A stretch of 64,000 nucleotides of DNA from NCBI RefSeq assembly GCF_003285015.1, contig NZ_QMFB01000009.1, positions 62,001 through 126,000 on the forward strand. Direction: 5' to 3'. This stretch comes from Paenibacillus contaminans (GTDB taxonomy: Bacteria > Bacillota > Bacilli > Paenibacillales > NBRC-103111). Position 1 is the stretch's first letter. Every line of letters starts with the position of its first letter. The notes below the pieces were generated by a model. That model was not told where the DNA came from. It did not search any database and worked only from the letters and a program-made list of their open reading frames with translations. Made by a program: the position numbers and the translations under genes. This document shows positions 52,186 through 60,851 of this stretch, piece after piece.

Positions 52186-53697
52186 TTGAAATTTAGCAGA
52201 ACGATCGTATTGACGGCGGTTACCGCCATGCTCGGGCTGACGGCGGCCTGTGGAGGCTCCGGGGAGAAAGCGGGCGAGAGCGGCGGCACGGCTTCGCCGG
52301 GCGGAGGGAGTGTGGCGCCTGTCAAAAATAAAGATTTGTCCATCATGCGGGCTTATCACGCCTCGCTCGAGCAGTTCAAGGGCTCCGACAATATTAACGA
52401 CAACAAGCTTGTAAAGCTGCTCAAGGAAGGCTCAGGGTACAACGTCAAATACGAGCCGCTGCCGAAGGATAACGTTTCGCAAAAAATATCGGTCATTCTC
52501 GCGTCGGGCTCGGTACCGGATATTTTATGGATACCCGGCAAATCGGATTACTTCAAGCTGGCCAAGCAAGGCGCGCTCGAGCCGCTCGACAAGCTGATCG
52601 ACAGCTATCTGCCGAACCTCGGCAAGGTGTTCACGCAAGCGGAGATTGATGCGGCGAAGCTGGACGGCGTCACGTACGGCATTCCAGTCCGAGTGGCTCA
52701 GAAGGTCGGAGCCGGGGTGCTGATCAGGACAGATATGATGGAAGAGCTCGGCTTACAGGAGCCGAAGACGCTCGACGAGCTCTACGCGTTTATGCAAACG
52801 ATCAAGGCCAAAAAGAACATCGCTCCGCTCACGGCCGCCGCTTCCAATCCGGGTGCGTTCACCGGCGCATTCGCTCCGTTTGCCGGCGCCTTCGGGGTAG
52901 GGACGACGACCGTCGACAAGAGCGGCAAGCTGGAATTTACTTGGCTGCAGCCGGAATATAAGGAATTTTTGGCGACTATGAAAAAATGGTACGACGAAGG
53001 GCTGATCGACCAGGAATTCGCGATCAACAAAGACGTCAAGGATAAAATGATCAACGGCACGGCGGCGGTCAGCGTGACGTATTGGGCGGATGCGCTTACG
53101 ATCGAACGGTCGATCGCCGAGAAGAAAGCGGCGGGGAAAATCCGCTATATCGAGCCTCCCGTCGGCAAAGACGGGCAATCCGGCGTTCCCGAGCAGTCGC
53201 TGTCCTCGACGTATGCCGTCATTCCGAAACAAGCTAAGAACAAGGAAGGCGCCGCGGACTATTACAATTTCCTGCTTGAGGACAAAACCGATACGCTGAT
53301 TACGTTCGGCATCGAGAATGAGGACTACAAGGTGGAGAACGGCAAGGTCGTGCAAACCGCGGAGCAGAGCAATGCGATTCCGTGGCGGACGCTTTATTTT
53401 ATGCTGGATACCGATAAGAGCTTTAATGCCCGTCTCGAGGCCAAAGGCTTCCTGCCGTTCTACAAGCAGCTGCTGCCGTTCAAGCAAAACCGCGAGGAAA
53501 CCTCCTATGCGCCGTTCGTTGAGGCATGGGACACGAAGTTCACCGAGCTGCGCAACTATGTGGAGGAAAATTCGCTGAGGTTCATTATGGGCAAACGCGA
53601 TCTGAACGAGTTCGACAAATTCGTCGGAGAATTCAACGCCAAGGGCGGCAAGGCCGCAATTGACGCGATGAACCAGTGGTATACGAGTAAAAAATAA
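52186..53697 (+). CDS. Extracellular solute-binding lipoprotein
   Basis: A 503-residue sugar-binding protein. The signal peptide ends in the lipobox LTAACGG, with Cys near residue 21. The mature part has YHASLEQFKG, a ligand-binding segment SGSVPDILWIPGKSDYFKLA, and a Trp- and Tyr-rich tail. The start is TTG 52186 behind GGGGAGGG; a TTG at 52162 is in frame but has no site. Unlike in locus C, the binding-protein gene comes last in this transporter operon. No ATPase gene is nearby. Confidence 0.93.
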   Translation: MKFSRTIVLTAVTAMLGLTAACGGSGEKAGESGGTASPGGGSVAPVKNKDLSIMRAYHASLEQFKGSDNINDNKLVKLLKEGSGYNVKYEPLPKDNVSQKISVILASGSVPDILWIPGKSDYFKLAKQGALEPLDKLIDSYLPNLGKVFTQAEIDAAKLDGVTYGIPVRVAQKVGAGVLIRTDMMEELGLQEPKTLDELYAFMQTIKAKKNIAPLTAAASNPGAFTGAFAPFAGAFGVGTTTVDKSGKLEFTWLQPEYKEFLATMKKWYDEGLIDQEFAINKDVKDKMINGTAAVSVTYWADALTIERSIAEKKAAGKIRYIEPPVGKDGQSGVPEQSLSSTYAVIPKQAKNKEGAADYYNFLLEDKTDTLITFGIENEDYKVENGKVVQTAEQSNAIPWRTLYFMLDTDKSFNARLEAKGFLPFYKQLLPFKQNREETSYAPFVEAWDTKFTELRNYVEENSLRFIMGKRDLNEFDKFVGEFNAKGGKAAIDAMNQWYTSKK

Positions 53698-53720
53698 ATG
53701 CGGTTAACGAACCGAATCGG

Positions 53721-53764
53721 AGCTGTCCCGGAATCGATATGATTCTTGGGGCGGCTTTTTTTTG
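53721..53764 (+). terminator. Terminator of the locus E transporter operon
   Basis: AGCTGTCCCGGAATC pairs with GATTCTTGGGGCGGCT with small bulges, followed by eight T residues. Confidence 0.85.
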
Positions 53765-53773
53765 ATTCATCGG

Positions 53774-53851
53774 CAAAGTATATCGTGGAAGAGGCTCTAA
53801 ATCCCGGTAAACGCCAGCGTCATAGACGCCGGTAGGCGTTTATCCTTGTGC
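53774..53851. repeat. GGTAAACGCC palindromic repeat copy
   Basis: A copy of the same unit found at 5099-5167 and 59839. It starts AAAGTATATCGTGGAAG, then AGGCTCTAAATCCC, then GGTAAACGCCAGCGTC and its partner GACGCCGGTAGGCGTTTAT. It lies right behind the terminator of the transporter operon. Confidence 0.85.
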
Positions 53852-53945
53852 GGCGAAGGAAAAATAAGGACTTAAAAAAGTTGTCGATATTTGACGAATG
53901 AATCTCGTATAATGAACAAAAAGGCAAGAAGCGGAGGTAGTCAAG

Positions 53946-55703
53946 TTGCTGCGTTCCAAAACGCTGCTGTTTGCCGGTTCATTCGTACTGTTTCTCATCG
54001 TGGCAAACAACGTCATTCATTACGCGCTGACGAAAAGTACTTTGGAGCGTAACTTGGAGCGCGAGCTGGCATCGGTCGCTTCCCAAATACAAATATCGAT
54101 TGAAAATTCCCGGACGGCTGCCGAATATTTGGAAGAGCAGATCGCCGAGCAGCTAAGAACCGCTTCCGTAGGCGCGCAGTATGCGCTGGACCCGGATGTG
54201 GAGAAGGTTACGAACGAACGGCTGGAGGAAGTGAGCCGAAAGCTCGGGATCGACCATCTCACCTTGATGAAACGGACGGATGACGATATCGTCCTCTATA
54301 AGTCCTCTTATCCGGGGGAGCTGGGCCTCTCGACGAAAAAATGGGTGCCGTGGTATCAGGCGTTCCAGCAATTGTTCGACAAACGCGAGGTGACGATCGA
54401 CTGGGGCCAAAGCCTGCCGAATTTTTGGTCCGGTCCGTTCGAATATGCGAGCGCCGACCCGACGAAGCTGAACATCAACAAATGGGGCTATTACTATGAC
54501 GGCTCGACGAATTACATTATCGATCCGTTCGTCAGCAATAAGAAGTTCGAGGAGTTCCAGGAAACGACCGGCATTCAAGCGATATTGCAAAAAACGATCG
54601 CGGCCAACAAACGCCTGCTCGAAATAACCGGCGTCAATCCGGCGACTTTCGGCAGAACGGAGCTGAAGACGGTCACGGACAAAGGGGAAGAGCTTAAGCA
54701 TAACGTAACCCGTCCGATCATGTTCGGCGAAACCCGTTATCAGGCTGCGGAAACCGATGCGATTGACGTAAGATTAGCGGCGTCGACCGGCAAAACCGTC
54801 AAGGAAATCGATAAAATAAACGGCAAAAAGGTGCTTAAATCGTTCATTCCGATGGCGATCGAGCCGAGCGCAAACTATGTGGATCTGGACGGCAAGCCGA
54901 TCGATACGTATGTGCTCGTCATCACTTCCAGCTACGACGATGTGCAGCGGGAGCTGAGCGGCCAGTTCGCCTCGCTCGGCCTCCAAATCGCGCTAGTCAC
55001 GCTTGCAAGTCTTGGGGCCGTGCTGCTGGCGATACGCGTTTTTCGCAAGCTGCGGGAGCGGTCGGTAAGGGAGACGCAGGACACCTACATCGAAGAAGTG
55101 AATCAGCTGTTTACGGTGGTGAAAGGTCAGCGGCATGATTTTCTCAATCATGTTCAAATCATTCATACCCTTGTGCAGATGAATAAAATCGACGACTTGC
55201 GCAGGTATACGAAGGAGCTTGTCGGCGATATCCGGCAGGTGAGCGATATTATGGCCATCGGCGAGCCGGCGATCGCGGCATTGGTGCAAGCCAAATCCGC
55301 TGTGGCGTTAAGCAAATACGTCAATTTCACGCACCGGTTCGGGGAGCTTGACCGCGATGCGATCGGCATCAAATCGGTCGATATTGTGAAAATCGTCGGC
55401 AATATCGTCGATAATGCATTCGATGCCGTCATGACGCTGCCTCCCGTACGCCGAAATGTCGAGCTGCAAGGATGGATGAAGGACGGCAGTCTTCATATTA
55501 CGGTATGGAACGAAGGGTGTATGCTAGCCGAAGAGCAGCGCAAGCAGATGTTCGCTCCAGGCTATACGACGAAGAAGGAAGGCCATTCCGGCCTCGGCCT
55601 GACGATTGCCAAGACGCTTCTCATCCAGTACAAGGGAGATATCCGGGTAGAAGCGGACGATGAGAAGGGGACGACTTTCCACATATCGCTGCCGATTCAT
55701 TAG
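53946..55703 (+). CDS. Membrane histidine kinase with Spo0B-like His domain
   Basis: A 585-residue kinase. Helices at about 4-20 and 335-355 flank an outside domain of some 310 residues. The His-containing motif is QRHDFLNHVQIIHTLVQ near residue 400, the Spo0B/CitA-type phosphotransfer region, and the ATPase domain has NIVDNAFDAV and HSGLGLTIA. No response-regulator gene adjoins. A TATAAT box lies at 53908, 33 bases upstream. The start is TTG 53946 with GGAGG. The sensed ligand is unknown. Confidence 0.92.
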   Translation: MLRSKTLLFAGSFVLFLIVANNVIHYALTKSTLERNLERELASVASQIQISIENSRTAAEYLEEQIAEQLRTASVGAQYALDPDVEKVTNERLEEVSRKLGIDHLTLMKRTDDDIVLYKSSYPGELGLSTKKWVPWYQAFQQLFDKREVTIDWGQSLPNFWSGPFEYASADPTKLNINKWGYYYDGSTNYIIDPFVSNKKFEEFQETTGIQAILQKTIAANKRLLEITGVNPATFGRTELKTVTDKGEELKHNVTRPIMFGETRYQAAETDAIDVRLAASTGKTVKEIDKINGKKVLKSFIPMAIEPSANYVDLDGKPIDTYVLVITSSYDDVQRELSGQFASLGLQIALVTLASLGAVLLAIRVFRKLRERSVRETQDTYIEEVNQLFTVVKGQRHDFLNHVQIIHTLVQMNKIDDLRRYTKELVGDIRQVSDIMAIGEPAIAALVQAKSAVALSKYVNFTHRFGELDRDAIGIKSVDIVKIVGNIVDNAFDAVMTLPPVRRNVELQGWMKDGSLHITVWNEGCMLAEEQRKQMFAPGYTTKKEGHSGLGLTIAKTLLIQYKGDIRVEADDEKGTTFHISLPIH

Positions 55704-55737
55704 CGGGATTAAGTTTGCGTCATTTACCTTTAGACAT

Positions 55738-55793
55738 GTTAAAAAACCGTGCCATCGCGCTTCTTGCAGCGGCTTTGGCACGGTTTTTTTAAC
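55738..55793. terminator. Bidirectional terminator
   Basis: GTTAAAAAACCGTGCCA pairs with TGGCACGGTTTTTTTAAC, giving T runs on both strands. It serves the kinase gene and the convergent stalk-protein gene. Confidence 0.9.
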
Positions 55794-55899
55794 ATTCTCG
55801 TTTGAATCCCTCACGCAAGTGTGTTTTTTCGGACTGAAACGATTTGCAAATAAAGCAAGCAGGAAAGGAACGTTCCCGCGCGCCGGTTTAGAGTAGAAA

Positions 55900-56883
55900 T
55901 TACTTTATCTCGGCGGAAGCTTTTGGCTCTTCCTCTTTCGGCTGTCCGGAAATCGAAACGACGCCGGTCGGGTCGATGCCGTGCTTAACCTTCAGGACCT
56001 CGTCCACAAAGCTAAGCGGCACGAACAGGTTTCCGTCCTTCAAGGTCGGCGCTTTGCCGAGCTTGATCGCCATTTTGGCGAACGAATAGCTGTCTTCCCC
56101 GACTTTAACCGAGGTCCATTGCGCTCCTTTGGACACTTCGGCCGTTTGCGTTTCCTCATTCCAGCTGTATTTGTAGCCCAGCGCTTCGACTACCGGCTTG
56201 AGCGGAATCATCACATGATCGCCGTCAACATGCGGGCGCGGGTCGCCCATTCCCTCGCCGTCGACAACGAGAACCCAGTGCATGCCTCCGAACGAATCCT
56301 GCGGCTGCTGGTCGATCTGAGAGATGGAAAGCGTTTCTTCCGAGGCGGAAACGTTCGCTTTCAGCACTTCGGCGGCAAACGCGAGCGGGACGTACGTCGT
56401 GTTGTCCTTCAGCTCAGGCGCTTTGCCGAGCTCCAAGAGCATTTTGGCAAAGGAGTACCGGTCTTGTCCGATTGTGACGGACGTCCATTGGTTTCCTTTG
56501 GACAGCTCGACCGACATGGTTTCGCCCTTCCACACGAGCTCGTATCCGAGCGCTTCGGCGACTGCACGGAGCGGAATCATCGCCGTTTTATCTTCAGCTA
56601 TGTATAGACCGGCATCCTGCACGGGAGCGCCGTTTATTTGCAGCTTCCATTGGCCGATCGTCTCCGCGCTTGCGGCAAGATCCGGGAGCTCGGCGGAAAT
56701 CGGAACCGGCGTTTGAATACCGGGGGGCTGCTCAATCGGCATGCTGAGCGTTTGAGCGATAGGATTGCCGTTAGCGTCCTTAATGATGTGCGGGCCTTTG
56801 TTCGGATCATATTGAGCAAAAGCTTGCGTGCCCATTAAGCTGATCGTCAAGGCGAGAGTGGCGGTAATCGTCGTTTTTTTCAT
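55900..56883 (-). CDS. Secreted protein with two copper-amine-oxidase-N-like domains
   Basis: A 327-residue secreted protein. The signal peptide is KKTTITATLALTISLMGTQA, then FA, ending near residue 23. Two repeated modules follow, at about 85-195 and 210-310. Each has a MIPLRAVAEALGYE-like or MIPLKPVVEALGYK block, a WTSV segment and a TYVPLAFAAEVLKA-like or LFVPLSFVDEVLKV block. This is the copper amine oxidase N-terminal (stalk-like) fold, common in Paenibacillus surface proteins. The tail EEEPKASAEIK is polar. The partner is unknown. GGAGAG precedes the ATG. It appears monocistronic. Confidence 0.92.
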   Translation of the reverse strand: MKKTTITATLALTISLMGTQAFAQYDPNKGPHIIKDANGNPIAQTLSMPIEQPPGIQTPVPISAELPDLAASAETIGQWKLQINGAPVQDAGLYIAEDKTAMIPLRAVAEALGYELVWKGETMSVELSKGNQWTSVTIGQDRYSFAKMLLELGKAPELKDNTTYVPLAFAAEVLKANVSASEETLSISQIDQQPQDSFGGMHWVLVVDGEGMGDPRPHVDGDHVMIPLKPVVEALGYKYSWNEETQTAEVSKGAQWTSVKVGEDSYSFAKMAIKLGKAPTLKDGNLFVPLSFVDEVLKVKHGIDPTGVVSISGQPKEEEPKASAEIK

Positions 56884-57089
56884 CGGTTTTCTCTCCTGTC
56901 GTCTTCTAGTTGTCGGTTGGGGAATTCAGGAATTGCTTGCTTTACGGTCTCCTAGACGAGCCAAGCCGTCAAAAGGTTGCGCCCGAATACAAGCGGCGAT
57001 CGCCCTTCCGCTATGACATCCGCCTAAAGCGCGCCGCCTTGAAGCGTAATATCATGTAATACTCGGCTGGCAAAAAGGAGCGTCCACGC

Positions 57090-57464
57090 ATGTACAAACG
57101 GATCGTTCATAACGGAATGCCCTGCTACGGCAAACATGTGCTGCTTCATCTCGTAAACTGCAATGAGCGTATTCTAAGCATTGAGGAAGTAAAAGCGTTT
57201 ATCGGCTCGCTGGTGGAGGAAATCGGGATGCAAGCGTTCGGGGAATGCCATTGCTACCGATTCGGCGAAGGGGAAGAAATCGGATTGTCGGCTGTGCAGC
57301 TTATATACACCAGCAGCATTACTTTGCATACGAACGACTTGCACCGGGAGGGATATCTCGATGTCTTTAGCTGCAAAGATTTCCCGGCGGAGCAGGTTGT
57401 GGAAAGCGTGCAAACATGTTTTGCACCGGAGCGTATCGAGCATCAGACGATTATTCGCGAGTAG
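57090..57464 (+). CDS. speD: S-adenosylmethionine decarboxylase proenzyme-like protein
   Basis: A 124-residue pyruvoyl enzyme of the small bacterial type. It makes decarboxylated SAM, the aminopropyl donor for spermidine. By hand alignment with B. subtilis SpeD, Ser75 is the self-cleavage serine (IYTSSITLH), His80 matches His68 and Cys95 in DVFSCKD matches Cys83, with identical spacing of 5 and 20. The residue before the serine is Thr instead of Glu. AAGGAG precedes the ATG. Its 3' end overlaps a SET-domain gene in another frame. No spermidine synthase gene is nearby. Confidence 0.85.
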   Translation: MYKRIVHNGMPCYGKHVLLHLVNCNERILSIEEVKAFIGSLVEEIGMQAFGECHCYRFGEGEEIGLSAVQLIYTSSITLHTNDLHREGYLDVFSCKDFPAEQVVESVQTCFAPERIEHQTIIRE

Positions 57465-57903
57465 CGGGCGTTTTTATCCCGACACGGTGGCGAAGCATCC
57501 CGACGAGCCGACCCGCGATAAATTCGGCATCCGGCATCACTCATTGTACGGCGAAGGGGTGGTGGCGAAAAGAGAGTTCCGCAAGGGAGAGCTCCTGTTC
57601 CGTTTCGACGGTCCCCGGTGCAGCAGTCAAACGTTGTTCACGCTCCAGAAGAAGCAGGGCGTTTACGTGGAAGACCCGTATGTGATGGGCAAAATATTGC
57701 ACTCCTGCGACCCGAACGCAATCGCTGATATGGAGGCGCAGCGTTTCCTGGCGCGGCGGGACATTCGTGCCGGGGAGTGGATTACGATGGATTACGAATC
57801 GACCGAAGATGAGCTGTACCGCCCGTTCGATTGCCGCTGCGGATCTGACAATTGCCGCGGACGCATAACCGGCAAAAAAAGCCGTTCAAGTTTGCGGAAA
57901 TGA
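57361..57903 (+). CDS. SET-domain protein, possible lysine methyltransferase
   Basis: A protein of up to 180 residues. The SET core lies at about 55-170: GEGVVAKREFRKGELLFRF, the SAM-contact motif HSCDPNAI, GEWITMDYES, and the post-SET zinc motif CRCGSDNC. SET enzymes methylate lysines, mostly in eukaryotes, and a few bacterial ones are known. The start is uncertain. ATG 57361 has GGGAGG nine bases before it and would overlap speD by 104 bases; GTG 57487 would avoid the overlap but has no site. Both this protein and SpeD use SAM. Confidence 0.85.
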   Translation: MSLAAKISRRSRLWKACKHVLHRSVSSIRRLFASSGRFYPDTVAKHPDEPTRDKFGIRHHSLYGEGVVAKREFRKGELLFRFDGPRCSSQTLFTLQKKQGVYVEDPYVMGKILHSCDPNAIADMEAQRFLARRDIRAGEWITMDYESTEDELYRPFDCRCGSDNCRGRITGKKSRSSLRK

Positions 57904-57950
57904 TCGTCAGTGCAAATTTTCAAATGCAGCGAGGCGTATCGTGGTAAAAC

Positions 57951-58060
57951 TCAGGCTGTTTAGAAAGTACTCTTCCGACAAAAATCGCCCGAAAAACCGC
58001 GTCAATACAGGGGGCTGATGTCCCTAGCTTTGCTAAAAACGGAGTTTTTAAACAGCCTGA
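57951..58060. mobile_element. MITE-like element with 12-bp terminal inverted repeats
   Basis: A 110-bp non-coding unit whose ends are TCAGGCTGTTTA and its exact reverse complement TAAACAGCCTGA. Inside is CGACAAAAATCGCC, and no reading frame is visible. It lies between the SET-domain gene and the guaD promoter. Confidence 0.7.
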
Positions 58061-58117
58061 CAATTCCGGCTTATTTGGCTCGATCCGGGCCGTGGAGTTG
58101 ATTTAAGCCATTCCTTT

Positions 58118-58146
58118 TTGTCGCGCGCTGAAGGATATGGTATAAT
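58118..58146 (+). promoter_or_regulatory. Promoter of guaD
   Basis: TTGTCG at 58118 and a perfect TATAAT at 58141 are separated by 17 bases. The leader is about 80 bases long, and no riboswitch was recognised. Confidence 0.75.
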
Positions 58147-58235
58147 CAGGAAAAATGAGATTGTTTATGGAACGGCTTTCCATCGTGAGGCAGGTTCACT
58201 AAATTGGCAAGCCGGCTTGCGTAGGAGGTGCCTGC

Positions 58236-58706
58236 ATGGATAAACAAACGCTTATGGAGCAAGCCGTTCAAGCGGCTTACGAGAATGTGGTGTCCGGCCG
58301 CGGGGGGCCTTTCGGTGCCATTGTCGTTAAAGACGGCGTCATTATCGGAACGGGACGCAACGAGGTGACGGCTTTGCACGATCCTACCGCTCATGCGGAG
58401 GTGCAAGCGATCCGAGAAGCATGCCGGCATCTGAACGATCATCAGTTGAACGGATGCGACATTTATACAAGCTGCGAGCCTTGCCCGATGTGCATCGGCG
58501 CCATTTACTGGGCCAGGCCGCGGGCGGTTTATTATGCGTGCACGAAGGAGGATGCCGCCAAGGCCGGCTTCGACGACGCGTTTATTTACGAGCAGCTGGA
58601 GCTCCCTAAGGAGCAGAGATCCATCGAAATGACGCGGATATATCCGCCGCAAGGCGACAAGCCTTTTCAAGCGTGGGGGAACTCGCCGAACCGGATCGAG
58701 TATTGA
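58236..58706 (+). CDS. guaD: Guanine deaminase
   Basis: A 156-residue zinc enzyme, the same length as B. subtilis GuaD. It deaminates guanine to xanthine in purine salvage. The zinc site is His53, Glu55, Cys83 and Cys86 (PTAHAEVQAI, CEPCPMC) at the same positions as in the Bacillus protein, and the C-terminal YxxxQxxxG-like tail (PFQAWGNSPNRIEY) is conserved. It has a good ribosome site (AGGAGG) and its own promoter. Confidence 0.95.
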   Translation: MDKQTLMEQAVQAAYENVVSGRGGPFGAIVVKDGVIIGTGRNEVTALHDPTAHAEVQAIREACRHLNDHQLNGCDIYTSCEPCPMCIGAIYWARPRAVYYACTKEDAAKAGFDDAFIYEQLELPKEQRSIEMTRIYPPQGDKPFQAWGNSPNRIEY

Positions 58707-58846
58707 GTGCCGGATTGGCCAAACGGACTGCGGCGAAGAAGCCTCCTTTTTCATCCCGACCCGGAAACGCGGCATCGGCGGCATAACGATAATTCTTCCT
58801 AAACGTACCGGAAATCCAAACACATCACATACAAAGGCGGTAAACG

Positions 58847-59689
58847 ATGAAGCAGGTAACGGGAGAACGGCCGGTGGCGCTTGTCACGGGGGCGTCGAGC
58901 GGCTTCGGCATGCTTACGGCCATAGCATTGGCGGAAGCGGGCTATCATGTCGTGGCGACGATGCGGGCGCTTTACAAAAACGGCGAGCTGCTGGAGCGGG
59001 CGGCCGCGGCCGGCGTTAGCGAGCGGATGGAATATGCGGAGCTCGACGTGACGAGACCCGACCAAATCGAGGGTGTCGTCAGCGGCGTTATAGCGCAATA
59101 CGGACGCATTGACGCGCTTGTCAACAATGCCGGCTATGCGGTGATGGGGATGGTCGAGGAAGTGCCGATGAGCGATTGGCGGGCGCAGCTGGAGACGAAC
59201 TTTTTCGGTACGCTGGCGTTGACCAAGACGGTCGTGCCGCATATGCGCGGGCGAAGGTCGGGCACGATCGTTAACGTCAGCAGCGGCGCGGGGCGGATGG
59301 GCTTCCCCAATACGGGGGCCTATTCCGCTTCCAAGTTTGCCGTCGAAGGCTTCAGCGAAGCGCTTCGCTTCGAGCTGCTGCCGTTCGGCGTCCGCGTCGT
59401 GCTGATCGAGCCGGGCACGTTTAATACCGGCATTGCCGCGAAGCACGTGTATCACGAAGCCGAGGATTCGCCGTACGCCCCGATGATCCGTTCGTTTCGC
59501 TCTTTTAATGAAAAGGCCGAAAGCAAAGGGAACGATCCGGCCATTGTGGCTCGTACGATCGTTCGTGCCGTACAATCGCGCAAGCCCCGTGTCCGGTACG
59601 TATGCGGCGCCGACGCAAAAAGCATCGTCTTTATGAAAACAATGCTGCCATGGGCGTGGATCGAGCGGGTAGTCGCGAAAATGCTGTAG
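58847..59689 (+). CDS. Short-chain dehydrogenase/reductase
   Basis: A 280-residue SDR enzyme of the classical type. The nucleotide loop is VTGASSGFG at about 13-21, NNAG is at 93-96, the catalytic Ser is in VNVSSGAG and Tyr159-Lys163 is in YSASK. A long C-terminal region (VIFMKTMLPWAW-like) is typical of the retinol-dehydrogenase-like SDRs. The substrate cannot be named. The ribosome site is GGCGG. It lies downstream of guaD but is probably a separate unit. Confidence 0.92.
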   Translation: MKQVTGERPVALVTGASSGFGMLTAIALAEAGYHVVATMRALYKNGELLERAAAAGVSERMEYAELDVTRPDQIEGVVSGVIAQYGRIDALVNNAGYAVMGMVEEVPMSDWRAQLETNFFGTLALTKTVVPHMRGRRSGTIVNVSSGAGRMGFPNTGAYSASKFAVEGFSEALRFELLPFGVRVVLIEPGTFNTGIAAKHVYHEAEDSPYAPMIRSFRSFNEKAESKGNDPAIVARTIVRAVQSRKPRVRYVCGADAKSIVFMKTMLPWAWIERVVAKML

Positions 59690-59772
59690 AAATCGCATGA
59701 GGTAAAGGTATACCGGTGCGGCATTTGCGCTGCAGGACAGCGGCCGGTCGGACGACCTAAACAAGCTGAATG

Positions 59773-59807
59773 AAAACCGCGGGAGCGTGATTGCTCCGGC
59801 GGTTTTT
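59773..59807 (+). terminator. Terminator after the SDR gene
   Basis: AACCGCGGGAGC pairs with GCTCCGGCGGTT with one bulge, followed by a T run. Confidence 0.85.
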
Positions 59808-59838
59808 GGCGTTGCACGGTTTTTTCCGATTTATCACA

Positions 59839-59909
59839 GCAAAGTATATCGTGGAAGCAGCTCTAAAGCTCGGTAAACGCCGGCGTCAAAGACGCGCCGG
59901 TAGGCGGTT
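59839..59909. repeat. GGTAAACGCC palindromic repeat copy
   Basis: The same unit as at 53774, with AAAGTATATCGTGGAAG, then CTCTAAA, then CGGTAAACGCCGGCGTC and GACGCGCCGGTAGGCG. It ends directly before the stop codon of the AraC gene on the minus strand. Confidence 0.8.
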
Positions 59910-59910
59910 C

Positions 59911-60696
59911 CTACAGCAGCGGCTGCTCGCGTTCCTGCATAACCTGTGACGGCGAAAGGCCGGTCAGCCGCTTGAACGTGCGGTGGAAGAAGGAGGCGTC
60001 GCAGTAGCCGAGCGATTCCGCAATGTCCGCGATGCTGAGCCGGGAATGCCGCAGCAAGTAAAGGGCGGTTTTGATCCTGACCGCATGCGTATATTCGCCG
60101 ATCGTTTGGCCGGTCACTTCTTTGAATAAGGCCGCGGCGTAGCTCGGACTGATGCCGGCCGCGTTTCCGAGATCGTCCTTCGTTATTTTCTCCCTGTATC
60201 GATTCTGGATATGGGACTTCATCATTTCTACATGCCGCAGCTTGCTTGGAGCGGGCGATCCTTTGTCGATTCCGCGATTCCAGCGGGTGAGCACCTCCAG
60301 CAGCAGGGCGAGGCACATCGTTTGGCGGTAGGGGAGGCCTTCGTGCCACTGCCGGTGCATGGAGCGAAAACGTTCCAGCAGAAGCTCGGCTTCGCCGGTT
60401 TTTTGCTTGATGCAGCTGTGCGTTTCCAGAATGGGCAGCGGCGCAGGCGCTGTCGTTCGGGTAAAGGCGACGACATATTTTTCGTGCGAGCGGGTGGGAA
60501 TGCTCTTGCCGTAAAATGCCGTCCCGGCCGGTAAAAGCAGCAAATCGCCTTGCTCCAGGAGCAGCTTTTCCTGCCCGAGCCAGTACATGCACTTGCCGTA
60601 GCCGACCATGACCAGCGTCATGCCGCTGCGGGCGCCGTCCGTCTGCTCGTACCACTCGCTTCCGTTATCGTGACGAATCGATTCGATGTCCAGCAT
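59911..60696 (-). CDS. AraC-family transcriptional regulator
   Basis: A 261-residue regulator. The cupin part shows LVMVGYGKCMYWLGQEKLLL and GDLLLLPAGTAFYGKS, and the C-terminal helix-turn-helix motifs are LGNAAGISPSYAAALFKEVTG and IAESLGYCDASFFHRTFKRL, then GLSPSQVM. GGAGG lies before the ATG. No target is next to it except the pyruvate kinase gene on the other strand, 155 bases away; a link with that gene is unproven. Confidence 0.92.
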   Translation of the reverse strand: MLDIESIRHDNGSEWYEQTDGARSGMTLVMVGYGKCMYWLGQEKLLLEQGDLLLLPAGTAFYGKSIPTRSHEKYVVAFTRTTAPAPLPILETHSCIKQKTGEAELLLERFRSMHRQWHEGLPYRQTMCLALLLEVLTRWNRGIDKGSPAPSKLRHVEMMKSHIQNRYREKITKDDLGNAAGISPSYAAALFKEVTGQTIGEYTHAVRIKTALYLLRHSRLSIADIAESLGYCDASFFHRTFKRLTGLSPSQVMQEREQPLL

Positions 60697-60851
60697 GTCC
60701 GTTTTCCTCCAAATGAGATAATACTATTTTACATAGACCGTACTATAATTCATAGATTCTTTTATGCGGGAGGATTACAATAATCATCGTTAATAACGAA
60801 GCGAAGCTCGGAACCTTTACGGGGCTCATCAATTAGGAGGAAGTTCACACC

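Noticed and set aside
58147..58235. Purine riboswitch upstream of guaD
   Set aside because: The leader is too short and shows no three-way junction pattern.
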